Part shown: one piece after another, positions 9,209 to 16,940 of the stretch
How positions within the stretch are numbered: the stretch's first letter is position 1
How the letters are laid out: each line of letters opens with the position of its first letter
Source of the DNA: Nocardioides jiangxiensis
GTDB lineage: Bacteria; Actinomycetota; Actinomycetes; Propionibacteriales; Nocardioidaceae
Assembly (NCBI RefSeq): GCF_030580915.1
Contig: NZ_JAUQTA010000001.1
Location: 496,001 to 560,000 of the forward strand
DNA length: 64,000 nucleotides
Direction of reading: 5' to 3'
Position numbers and translations under genes: made by a program
Notes under the pieces: generated by a model
Database searches by the model: none
The model's input: the letters and a program-made list of their open reading frames with translations, nothing else
Told to the model about the DNA's origin: nothing

Positions 9209-11582
9209 GCGTCACTGTCACCTGGACGTTCTTCATCAGCGGCTGGTCGCTCTGCGTGCTGTAGTCGGCGATGCCGATCAGGACGTTCATCTCCGGCATG
9301 TAGCCGGCCGCGCTGCCCCGGGGCAGGTTGTACTCGAGCGCCCGGTAGCTCTTGAGGTGGCGCTGCGAGCCGTCCTTCGACGTCGAGGTGATGTCGACGA
9401 GGTCGCCCTGCTCGAGGCCCCGGGCCTTCATGTCCTCGGCGTTCATGAGGATCAGCTCACGGAGGTTCTTCACGCCGCGGTAGCGGTCGTTGCTGGAGTA
9501 GATCGTGGTGTTCCACTGGTCGTGCGAGCGCATCGTCTGCAGGACGAGGGTCTCGCTGTCGGCCGGAATGACGTTCGGCAGCGGCGCGTGCGAGAACTCC
9601 ATCCGCCCCGACGGGGTGAGGAAGGTCCGTTCGCGGGCCGGCTGGGCGATCCGGAAGCCGTTGGTCTGCCGGACCACCTGGTTGAAGTTCTCGAAGCCCG
9701 GGAAGATCCCGGCCATGACGTCGCGGATCCGGTCGTAGTCCGCGACGAACTCGTCCCACGGGCTGGGCGAGTCGACCAGGGTGGCCTTCGCCATCCCGGC
9801 GATGATCGCCGGCTCCGAGAGCAGGTGCTTCGAGGCAGGCTTCCGGGAACCCTTCGACAGGTGCACCATGCTCATCGCGTCCTCGACGGAGACCGACTGG
9901 AGGCCCGCCTTCTGCTCGTCACGCTCGGTGCGGCCCAGGCAGGGCAGGATCAGCGCCTTCTTGCCGTGCACCAGGTGGCTGCGGTTGAGCTTGGTGCTGA
10001 CCTGCACGGTCAGGTCGGTCTTGGCCAGGCCCTTGGCCGTGTAGACCGTGTCGGGGGCGGCCATCACGAAGTTGCCGCCCATGCCGACGAAGACCTTGAC
10101 GCTGCCGTCGTGCATGCCCTCGATGGTGGCCACCGTGTCGAGGCCGTGGTGACGCGGCGGCTCGAAGCCGCACACCTCGCCGAGGCGGTCGAGGAACTCG
10201 TCCGAGGGTCGGTGGTCGATGCCGCACGTGCGGTTGCCCTGCACGTTGCTGTGGCCACGGACCGGCGACGGGCCGGCACCCAAACGGCCGAGGTTGCCCT
10301 TGAGCGCGAGCAGGTTGACGAACTCGCGCGGGGTGTCGACGCCGTGCTCGTGCTGCGTCACGCCGAGGCACCAGCTGATGATCGAGCTGTCGGCCTTGAT
10401 GTAGATCTCGGCCACCTCGCGCAGCTGCGCCTCGGTGAGGCCGCTCTGCATGACGAGGTCGGCCCAGGACGTGCCCTCGACCAGCGCCTGGTACTCCGCG
10501 AAGCCCTCGGTGTACTGCGCCAGGAACGCATGGTCCAGGACGCCGCCGCGCTCGGCCTCGGCCTCGAAGGTCGCCTTGGCCACCGCACGCATCAGCGCGA
10601 GGTCGCCACCGGGGCGGACCTGCACGTTGAGGGTGCTGGTCTCGGTCGTGCGGAAGATCGCCATGTCGACGAAGTCGTGCGGGACGATGGTGCGGGTCGC
10701 ACCGACCTCGTGGAGCGGGTTGATGTGCACGATCTGCGCACCGCGGCGGAACGCCTCGGAGAGCGTCGTGAGCATGCGTGGCGCGTTGGAGGCGACGTTG
10801 ACGCCGAGCACGAAGAGGGCGTCGGCGTGCTCCCAGTCCTCCAGGTCGGCGGTGCCCTTGCCGGTGCCGATCGACGCGGTCAGCGCACGGCCGGACGCCT
10901 CGTGGCACATGTTGGAACAGTCGGGCAGGTTGTTGGTGCCGAGCTCACGGACGAACAGCTGATAGAGGAACGTGGCCTCGTTGCTGAGTCGGCCCGAGGT
11001 GTAGAACGACGCCTGGTCGGCGCTGTCGAGCTTGCGCAGCTCCTCGCCGATCAGCGCGAAGGCGTCGTCCCAGCTGATCGGGACGTAGCGGTCGGTCGCG
11101 GCGTCGTACGCCATCGGCTCGGTGAGGCGGCCCTGGTCCTCGAGGTCGAAGTCGGTCCACGTGGCCAGCTCGCTGACGGTGTGGCGGGCGAAGAAGCTCG
11201 CGTCGACGCGCTTGGGGGTCATCTCCCACGTGGTGTGCTTGATGCCGTTCTCGCAGACGTCCAGCTTGAGGCCGTGCTGGTCGTCGGGCCAGGCACAGCC
11301 GGGGCAGTCGTACCCGACCTCTTCCTGGTTCATCCTGAAGATGGCGCGGGTGCCGCGGATCATCTCGCGCTCGCGGGTGAGCACGTTCATGACCGACATC
11401 GAGGCGCCCCACCCGGCAGCCGGGTGGTGGTAGTCCATCTGCGACCACTTCTTGGTGGTCAGCGGACCGAAGCCGCCCTGCCGCGGCTTCACCGGCAGGA
11501 GGCCGGGGGCGGTGTCCTCGCCGACGTTGCCGGAGGGGACCTGGGCTGCGGGGGCGGCGTCTTCGCGCTGGTCGCTGGTCAC
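9201..11582 (-). CDS. molybdopterin oxidoreductase, FdhF/YdeP family
   Basis: This 793-residue protein belongs to the DMSO-reductase superfamily and resembles the FdhF/YdeP branch (formate-dehydrogenase-like, physiological substrate often unknown). Seen in order: the N-terminal segment YDCPGCAWPDD near residue 93; the molybdopterin domain with WDDAFALIGEEL near 170 and CSNMCHEASG near 222; LGVNVASNAPRM near 260; GPSPVRGHSNVQGNRT near 440; and the C-terminal dinucleotide-binding domain with ERTFLTPSGRMEF near 655 and MRSHDQWNTTIYSSNDRYRG near 690. No twin-arginine signal is present, so it is cytoplasmic. The divergent fdhD gene supplies the sulfurtransferase needed to activate the molybdenum cofactor. 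Start is GTG. The real substrate cannot be told from sequence. Confidence 0.88.
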   Translation of the reverse strand: MTSDQREDAAPAAQVPSGNVGEDTAPGLLPVKPRQGGFGPLTTKKWSQMDYHHPAAGWGASMSVMNVLTREREMIRGTRAIFRMNQEEVGYDCPGCAWPDDQHGLKLDVCENGIKHTTWEMTPKRVDASFFARHTVSELATWTDFDLEDQGRLTEPMAYDAATDRYVPISWDDAFALIGEELRKLDSADQASFYTSGRLSNEATFLYQLFVRELGTNNLPDCSNMCHEASGRALTASIGTGKGTADLEDWEHADALFVLGVNVASNAPRMLTTLSEAFRRGAQIVHINPLHEVGATRTIVPHDFVDMAIFRTTETSTLNVQVRPGGDLALMRAVAKATFEAEAERGGVLDHAFLAQYTEGFAEYQALVEGTSWADLVMQSGLTEAQLREVAEIYIKADSSIISWCLGVTQHEHGVDTPREFVNLLALKGNLGRLGAGPSPVRGHSNVQGNRTCGIDHRPSDEFLDRLGEVCGFEPPRHHGLDTVATIEGMHDGSVKVFVGMGGNFVMAAPDTVYTAKGLAKTDLTVQVSTKLNRSHLVHGKKALILPCLGRTERDEQKAGLQSVSVEDAMSMVHLSKGSRKPASKHLLSEPAIIAGMAKATLVDSPSPWDEFVADYDRIRDVMAGIFPGFENFNQVVRQTNGFRIAQPARERTFLTPSGRMEFSHAPLPNVIPADSETLVLQTMRSHDQWNTTIYSSNDRYRGVKNLRELILMNAEDMKARGLEQGDLVDITSTSKDGSQRHLKSYRALEYNLPRGSAAGYMPEMNVLIGIADYSTQSDQPLMKNVQVTVTRA

Positions 11583-11656
11583 CTGTCGATCGTGGCACTC
11601 CGAGGGCGCCCCGACGACCCCCGTCGGGCATCGGCTGCCGATCGGGGGCGAAGTTT

Positions 11657-11692
11657 GTCAGCGCCGACAAGGAATCCCGTCAGCATCGACAA
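11657..11692. promoter_or_regulatory. direct repeats GTCAGCRYCGACAA in fdhF-fdhD divergent promoter region
   Basis: GTCAGCGCCGACAA (11657-11670) recurs as GTCAGCATCGACAA (11679-11692), a 22-bp period, i.e. about two helical turns. The first copy is also an inverted repeat, TTGTC-6-GACAA (11655-11670). The position between two divergent genes of the same pathway suggests an operator; the nearby PucR protein is a candidate ligand, which is inference. Confidence 0.5.
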
Positions 11693-11726
11693 CGGCACCG
11701 GGCAGGACCCGGTCCCGCGTCCGGAC

Positions 11727-11732
11727 TAGGGT
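11727..11732 (+). promoter_or_regulatory. probable -10 box of fdhD
   Basis: TAGGGT matches the actinobacterial TANNNT -10 pattern and lies 49 bp before the fdhD start, just after the repeated GTCAGC..GACAA elements. A transcript beginning about 7 nt later would have a roughly 40-nt leader including the GAGGAG ribosome site. Confidence 0.4.
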
Positions 11733-11781
11733 CGGAAGAGACCTCGCCGCACGTGGCGGCGAGCGCTGCCGAGGAGACCCT

Positions 11782-12606
11782 GTGGGACGTGTGACCGCGC
11801 GCCGTTCCGTCGTGACCTACGACGCCGAGACCCGACGCCAGCGCCCCGACAGCCTGGCCGTCGAGGAGCCGATGGAGATCCGCGTCAACGGCGAGCAGTT
11901 CGCCGTGACGATGCGGACCCCGGGTTCGGACTTCGAGCTGGCACAGGGGTTCCTGCTCAGCGAGGGCGTCGTCTCCCGCCGCGACCAGATCGCCGCGATC
12001 CGCTACTGCGCGGGCAAGAACGACGACGACGAGAACACCTTCAACGTCCTCGACGTCGCCGTGCGCGGTGGCAACCTCGCGGCCCTCGACGCGATGAAGC
12101 GGCAGACCTACACGACCTCCTCGTGCGGCATCTGCGGCAAGGCCTCGCTCGAGGCGGTCGCGACCACCACCAGCTTCAGCCCGGCGGCCGACCGCACGGC
12201 GTTCGCCCGGGAGGTCGTCGCCTCACTGCCGGACCGGCTCCGGGAGGCGCAGCGGGTCTTCGACGTCACCGGCGGCCTCCACGCTGCGGGTCTGTTCACG
12301 GCCCACGGCGACGCCCTCGTCGTCCGCGAGGACGTGGGGCGGCACAACGCGGTCGACAAGGTGCTCGGCTGGGCCCTGGAGCACGACCGCCTCCCCATGA
12401 CCGGCATCGCGCTCTGCGTCAGCGGGCGTGCGTCGTTCGAGCTCGCGCAGAAGGCGACCATGGCCGGCATCCCGCTGCTCGTCGCCGTCTCTGCACCGTC
12501 CTCGCTGGCGGTCTCGCTCGCCGAGGAGGTCGGGCTGACGATCGCCGGCTTCGTCCGCGGGACGTCGATGAACGTCTACGCGCACGCGGACCGGATCAGG
12601 GACTGA
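11782..12606 (+). CDS. fdhD: formate dehydrogenase accessory sulfurtransferase FdhD
   Basis: A 274-residue protein of normal FdhD length. FdhD passes sulfur from a cysteine desulfurase to the molybdenum cofactor of formate-dehydrogenase-type enzymes. The active CxxC loop is TTSSCGICGKASLE near residue 117, with the nucleotide/cofactor-binding region REDVGRHNAVDKVLGWAL near residue 185 and SGRASFELAQKATMAGIPLLVA near 215. The start is the GTG with GAGGAG five bases upstream; a much longer upstream-open frame was rejected because it crosses the promoter region. It is transcribed away from the FdhF-like gene, its likely client. Confidence 0.93.
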   Translation: MGRVTARRSVVTYDAETRRQRPDSLAVEEPMEIRVNGEQFAVTMRTPGSDFELAQGFLLSEGVVSRRDQIAAIRYCAGKNDDDENTFNVLDVAVRGGNLAALDAMKRQTYTTSSCGICGKASLEAVATTTSFSPAADRTAFAREVVASLPDRLREAQRVFDVTGGLHAAGLFTAHGDALVVREDVGRHNAVDKVLGWALEHDRLPMTGIALCVSGRASFELAQKATMAGIPLLVAVSAPSSLAVSLAEEVGLTIAGFVRGTSMNVYAHADRIRD

Positions 12607-12702
12607 CCTCAAGCAGGACTTTCCCACAAGCACTGCGCTCACGAAGGCGGTCACGAAGCGTCACCGGGGAGAGGTTGTTGTGCGCTCGTCCAACTGCGGC
12701 GC

Positions 12703-12715
12703 TACGGTCAGGGTC
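12703..12715 (+). promoter_or_regulatory. TANNNT -10 box giving a leaderless pucR mRNA
   Basis: TACGGT (12703-12708) is followed by exactly 7 nt and then ATG, the geometry at which transcription would start on the A of the start codon. A TTGTGC about 19 bp further up could be a -35 box. Confidence 0.45.
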
Positions 12716-13948
12716 ATGCGCAGAGACGACACCGTCGACGCACTCGTCGAGGCCTTCATCACCGCCGAGAGCCAGCCGGCGGCTCTGGACACCTGGGTCG
12801 AGCGGATCGCCGGTCCGACCCTCAGCGAGCTCCCCGCCATCGCCGGCGACGCGGTCCTGGCCGACAGCCTGCAGACCTCGGTGCGAGCCCACTGGCTGGC
12901 GTTCCTGGCCGCGCTGCGTGAGCCGGCCCGCGAGGTGCAGCTCGTGCAGGCAGCGGCCGACTTCGCCGCCGACATGGCGCTGCGAGGTCGCCCGCTCACC
13001 GAGCTCTTCCAGACCTACCGGGTGGCCCAGAAGGCGGTGTGGGACTACCTCACCACGGCTGCCCGCGCCTTCTCCGGCGACAACCGCGACGAAGCCGGCT
13101 TCCTCGTCTTCGTCTGGAACCGGGCGAGCGACTGGCTCAACGCCTCGATCGAGGCCTCGGTCGAGATCTTCCAGGACGAACAGGACCGCCTGCGGCAGGG
13201 CGCCGCAGCGCAGGCTCTCGTCACGGTGCGGGGCATCCTCGACGGCTCGGCGGGCACGGCCGCCGACCCCCGCGAGCTCTCCACCGCACTCGGCGGCTAC
13301 CCGCTGTCCTCACGGCACACCGCCGTGATCCTGCGCGCGGAGACTCCCGAGCGCGTGAGCGAGCTGCGCGACGCCGCGCTGCACCTCGCTCGCAGCGTCG
13401 GCAGCCGCAACCCGTTGCTGGTCAGCCCTGGCGGACGGGACCTGTGGTGCTGGCTCGCCACCAGCAACGCGCCCGAGCGCGAGACGCTGCTCGTCGCCGC
13501 GGCGCGCTTCGGCGAGCGCGGCATCCGCTCCGCCGCGGGCACCGCGCTGCCCGGCGTGGACGGCTTCCGGCTCAGCCACACCGAGGCCCAGGAGGCGATG
13601 CGGATCTCGCTGCGTTCCCCCCACACGCGGCCGATCACGCTCTTCGCGGACGTCGAGATCCTGTCGCTCATCTCCAGCGCCGGGGTCGCGGCCGACCGCT
13701 TCGTGCAGCGCACGCTCGGCGAGCTGGCCCGGGACACGGACGCCAACGCGCGCCTGCGCGAGACGCTCCAGGCCCTGCTGACGACGGGCAGCGTGGACGC
13801 AGCGGCACGTCTCCTGACCGTGCACAAGAACACCGTGCGCTACCGCGTGGCACAGGCCGAGGCACTGCTCGGTGCACCGCTCGCGTCCGGGCGGGCCGAG
13901 GTCGAGCTGGCGCTGCGTTACCTCGACGCCTTCGGTGTCACCCGCTGA
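12716..13948 (+). CDS. PucR-family transcriptional regulator (next to alkane operon)
   Basis: A 410-residue regulator with a helical N-terminal domain (about 1-160), a central CdaR-like region (TAVILRAETPERVSEL and following, with DLWCWLATSNAPERE) and a C-terminal PucR helix-turn-helix, LLTVHKNTVRYRVAQAEALLG near residue 375. Architecture is the same as the regulator encoded at 7967-9208. It is convergent with, and 2 bp from, the alkane-oxidation operon, so it is a good candidate for its regulator. I start at ATG 12716 because of the leaderless-type -10 box; a GTG at 12680 with GGGGAGAGG upstream is an alternative that adds 12 residues. Confidence 0.87.
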   Translation: MRRDDTVDALVEAFITAESQPAALDTWVERIAGPTLSELPAIAGDAVLADSLQTSVRAHWLAFLAALREPAREVQLVQAAADFAADMALRGRPLTELFQTYRVAQKAVWDYLTTAARAFSGDNRDEAGFLVFVWNRASDWLNASIEASVEIFQDEQDRLRQGAAAQALVTVRGILDGSAGTAADPRELSTALGGYPLSSRHTAVILRAETPERVSELRDAALHLARSVGSRNPLLVSPGGRDLWCWLATSNAPERETLLVAAARFGERGIRSAAGTALPGVDGFRLSHTEAQEAMRISLRSPHTRPITLFADVEILSLISSAGVAADRFVQRTLGELARDTDANARLRETLQALLTTGSVDAAARLLTVHKNTVRYRVAQAEALLGAPLASGRAEVELALRYLDAFGVTR

Positions 13949-13950
13949 CC

Positions 13951-15195
13951 TCAGGCGGATGCTGTGACCCGGTCCGCCGCCTGGAAGAGCGCCTCGTCCC
14001 AGCTGCCCGGCTCCATCACCAGCCGGCGGAACTTCATGATGTCGCGCGGCCGGTCGATGGTGAGGACACCGGCGAGCTGGGTGCCCCGGCGGTACAGGAC
14101 GATCGCGCCCGGGCCGTGCGGACCGACCGTGACCACCTCATCGGCGCGCGGGGTGCCCACGAACTGCAGCCGGTGGCCGTACCAGTCGGACCAGAAGTAC
14201 GGGATCGTGTCGAGGAAGGCGATCTCCTCCCCCGTGCCCGCCAACGCGTTACGCGCTGCCAGGGCACCTTGCTCCGCGGCGTTCGTCCAGTGCTCGAGGC
14301 GCATGAGGTCGCCTCCGAACCGGACGTTCGGGAAGTGGGCGACGTCGCCGGCCGCCCAGATGCCTGGCACCGAGGTGGCGAGCGAGGCGGTGCAGAGCAC
14401 GCCGCGGTCGCCGTCGTGGAGGGCGACCGGGCTGTCCTCGAGCCAGCCCGTGGCCGGGCGGACGCCGATGCCCACGACGACCAGGTCCGCGGGGACGGTC
14501 GTGCCGTCGTCGAGCACGACGCCGGTGACCCGGCCGCCTGTGCTCTCCAGTCCCGACACGCCGACACCGAGTCGCAGGTCGGTGCCGGCGTCGCGGTGCA
14601 GGTCGGCGCAGATGGCACCTGGCTCCGGGCCCAGGGACCTGCTCAGCGGCACCTCCAGACGCTCGACGATCGTCGCCGGGAGCCCACGCTTGCGCGCGGC
14701 CGAGGCGATCTCGGAGCCGATGAACCCGGCGCCGATCACGACCGTGCGGGCTCCGGCATCCAGCGCCCGGCGGACGGCGACGGCGTCGCTGTGCGTCCGC
14801 AGGCCGGTCACGCCGGCGATGCCGTCCGCCCCCGGGAGCCGGTACGGCGTGGCCCCGGTAGCGATCACCAGGGCGTCGTACGCGACGGCAGTGTCGCCGA
14901 GCAGCACCCGCCGGCCATCGGTGTCGAGTCCGGTCGCGGGCGTCCCCAGGAGCGTCGTCACCCCGAGCCCGTCGAGCTCGTCGCGCGACCGGAGCGGCAC
15001 GAGGTCGTCGCCGGTGCGGTGGTCGAGCTGCGCCTTCGAGAGCGGAGGCCGGTCGTAGGGCAGGTGGTCCTCCGCCCCGACGAGCACGATCTCGCCGTCC
15101 CAGCCGGTCCTGCGGGCGGACTCGGCCGCCCGCAGCCCCGCCAGGGAGGCTCCGACGATGACCAGGCGACGGACGCCGGGCTCCCGGGTGCTCAC
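13951..15195 (-). CDS. FAD-dependent ferredoxin/rubredoxin reductase
   Basis: The product (414 residues) is a pyridine-nucleotide-disulfide-type reductase of the ferredoxin-reductase class: FAD-binding VGASLAGLRAAE near residue 14, PYDRPPLSK near 44, NAD(P)H-binding VVIGAGFIGSEIA near 145, the second FAD motif GIWAAGDVAHFP near 280, and the C-terminal reductase-C domain with PYFWSDWYGHRLQ near 335. It should pass electrons from NAD(P)H to the ferredoxin encoded 1 bp upstream and to the rubredoxin domain of the AlkB fusion, completing a three-component alkane hydroxylase chain. The start is the GTG immediately following the ferredoxin stop. The gene ends 2 bp from the convergent PucR gene. Confidence 0.92.
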   Translation of the reverse strand: MSTREPGVRRLVIVGASLAGLRAAESARRTGWDGEIVLVGAEDHLPYDRPPLSKAQLDHRTGDDLVPLRSRDELDGLGVTTLLGTPATGLDTDGRRVLLGDTAVAYDALVIATGATPYRLPGADGIAGVTGLRTHSDAVAVRRALDAGARTVVIGAGFIGSEIASAARKRGLPATIVERLEVPLSRSLGPEPGAICADLHRDAGTDLRLGVGVSGLESTGGRVTGVVLDDGTTVPADLVVVGIGVRPATGWLEDSPVALHDGDRGVLCTASLATSVPGIWAAGDVAHFPNVRFGGDLMRLEHWTNAAEQGALAARNALAGTGEEIAFLDTIPYFWSDWYGHRLQFVGTPRADEVVTVGPHGPGAIVLYRRGTQLAGVLTIDRPRDIMKFRRLVMEPGSWDEALFQAADRVTASA

Positions 15196-15196
15196 G

Positions 15197-15388
15197 TCAG
15201 TCCCTCAGCGACAGCGCGGAGACCGGGCAGGAGTCGATGGCCGCCCGGATGAAGGCGCGCTGCCCCTCGTCCGGCGCCTCGTCGAGGACGACGACGAAGC
15301 CGTCGTCACCCACTTCGAAGAACTCGTGCGCCATGGCCTCGCACATGCCCAGGCCCTCGCAGCGGCTGCGGTCGACGTCGATGCGCAT
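15197..15388 (-). CDS. [3Fe-4S] ferredoxin
   Basis: A 63-residue ferredoxin of the actinobacterial P450/monooxygenase type. Cluster ligands are Cys10, Cys16 and Cys54 (CEGLGMC and SCPVSAL); the position that would carry the fourth ligand of a 4Fe cluster is not Cys, so a [3Fe-4S] cluster is expected. It lies 4 bp after the AlkB-rubredoxin gene and 1 bp before the reductase gene. Such ferredoxins usually serve cytochromes P450; no P450 is present in the window, so here it may relay electrons between the reductase and the AlkB fusion, or serve a P450 elsewhere. Confidence 0.92.
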   Translation of the reverse strand: MRIDVDRSRCEGLGMCEAMAHEFFEVGDDGFVVVLDEAPDEGQRAFIRAAIDSCPVSALSLRD

Positions 15389-15392
15389 GACC

Positions 15393-16808
15393 TCACACCC
15401 CCGCCGTCTCGACCGGGACGAAGTCGACCTTCTCGCGCACGCCGCAGTCCGGGCAGCACCAGGTGTCGGGGATGTCGGCCCAGGCGGTGCCCGCCGCGAA
15501 GCCTTCGAGCTCGTTGCCCGCGGCGACCTCGTAGGTGTAGCTGCAGCCGGGGCAGCGCGCCGCGAGGACCTCGTTGGTGAAGGTGTGGGCCGAGCTGTCC
15601 TCGTGCAGGTCCTCGACCGCGGTCGCGACCGGCACCGGGTACCGGCGCAGGAGCTTCTCGCGCTTGGCCGGGTGCACGTTGGCGAGGCGGAGGTCGCCGC
15701 CGTAGTGGGCCACGACCCGCTTGTCCATGAGCTTGCGGAAGAGCGGCGGGACGAGGGCGACCACGATCATGCCGGTGTAGCCGGTCGGCAGGACCGGAGC
15801 CTCCCGGAAGTCCCGCAGCGTCTGGTAGCGACGCGTCGGGTTCGCGTGGTGGTCGCTGTGGCGCTGCAGGTGGTAGAGCAGCACGTTGGTGGCGATGTTG
15901 TTCGAGTTCCAGCTGTGGCTCGGGTCGACCCGCTCGTAGCGCTGGCGCTCCGGCGTACCGACCTTCTGGCGGAGCATGCCGTAGTGCTCCATGTAGTTGA
16001 CGACCTCGAGGAGGGAGAAGCCGACGACACCCTGCAGGACCAGGTACGGCAGGATCCCGACGCCGAGCCAGACGGTGAGGCCACCCCACAGGACGACGGT
16101 CATCAGCCACGCGTTGAGGACGTCGTTGCCGAGGTGGAACGGGTGCGTGCCCTTGCGCTCGTAGCGCTTGGCCTCGAGGTGCCACGAGCTGGTCAGCGAG
16201 CCGAGGACGGTGCGCGGCCAGAACCGGTAGACGCTCTCACCCATGCGGCTCGAGGCCGGGTCGTCCGGGGTGGCGACGCGGACGTGGTGGCCGCGGTTGT
16301 GCTCGATGTAGAAGTGGCCGTAGAACGACTGCGCCAGCGCGATCTTGGAGAACCAGCGCTCGTGGCTCTCCTTCTTGTGGCCCAGCTCGTGGGCGGTGTT
16401 GATGGCGACGCCCGCCACGACACCGATGGAGATGGCCAGACCGACCTTGTCCGCGACGCTCAGGTCCGCGGTGGCGAGGTACCACATGGCGAGGACGAAG
16501 CCGGCGTACTGCACGGGGAGGTAGAGGTAGGTCACCCACCGGTAGTAGCGGTCGTTCTCGAGCGCCTCGATGATCTCCTCGGGCGGGTTGGTGTCGTCGT
16601 AGCCGGCGACGAGGTCGAGCAGCGGGATGACCGCGAAGAACATCAGCGGCGTCAGCCACAGCCAGCCGGACCAGCCGGTCTGGTGCTGGAGCCCCAGACC
16701 GATGAGCGGCGTCACCGGGATGACGAGGCCGAGGATCCACAGGTAGCGCTTCTTGTCCTTCCACGCGGGCGCGGAAACCGCGCCTGCGCCGTACGAGGCC
16801 GTGGACAT
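15393..16808 (-). CDS. alkB: alkane 1-monooxygenase AlkB fused to C-terminal rubredoxin
   Basis: A 471-residue protein combining the integral-membrane diiron alkane hydroxylase (about 1-400) with a rubredoxin domain (about 410-471). The diiron histidine clusters are visible: HELGH at 140-144, HNRGHH at 170-175, and LQRHSDHH ending at 321, plus the AlkB-typical NYMEHYG near 272. Rubredoxin iron ligands are Cys419/Cys422 and Cys452/Cys455. It should hydroxylate the terminal carbon of n-alkanes in the membrane, with the fused rubredoxin giving electrons directly. ATG 16808 has GGAGG five bases upstream; the open frame 17 codons longer has no ribosome site. It leads an operon with ferredoxin and reductase genes. 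Such fusions are known in actinomycetes (AlkW-type). Confidence 0.96.
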   Translation of the reverse strand: MSTASYGAGAVSAPAWKDKKRYLWILGLVIPVTPLIGLGLQHQTGWSGWLWLTPLMFFAVIPLLDLVAGYDDTNPPEEIIEALENDRYYRWVTYLYLPVQYAGFVLAMWYLATADLSVADKVGLAISIGVVAGVAINTAHELGHKKESHERWFSKIALAQSFYGHFYIEHNRGHHVRVATPDDPASSRMGESVYRFWPRTVLGSLTSSWHLEAKRYERKGTHPFHLGNDVLNAWLMTVVLWGGLTVWLGVGILPYLVLQGVVGFSLLEVVNYMEHYGMLRQKVGTPERQRYERVDPSHSWNSNNIATNVLLYHLQRHSDHHANPTRRYQTLRDFREAPVLPTGYTGMIVVALVPPLFRKLMDKRVVAHYGGDLRLANVHPAKREKLLRRYPVPVATAVEDLHEDSSAHTFTNEVLAARCPGCSYTYEVAAGNELEGFAAGTAWADIPDTWCCPDCGVREKVDFVPVETAGV

Positions 16809-16870
16809 GGTGTCCTCCAAGAGATCGGGAAATCTGGCGATGTTGAGACGATCGCACAACGATTTCGCGC

Positions 16871-16923
16871 CGATCTAGGAGGATCGCTCTGAATCAGCGG
16901 GGCCAAATTGGACTATCGGCCAA
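16871..16923. promoter_or_regulatory. alkB upstream region with inverted and direct repeats
   Basis: Between the alkB start and the next gene (132 bp) are CGATC-6-GATCG (16871-16886), the palindrome CCAAATTGG (16903-16911), and GGCCAA repeated at 16901 and 16918, a 17-bp period. These are candidate operator elements for the alkane operon. No experimental or family consensus was matched. Confidence 0.4.
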
Positions 16924-16940
16924 CTGACTGTGGCGGCGTG

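Noticed and set aside
8961..11729. 922-codon rightward open frame over the FdhF-like and PucR genes
   Set aside because: Antisense to a clear molybdopterin oxidoreductase; no domain seen in its translation.
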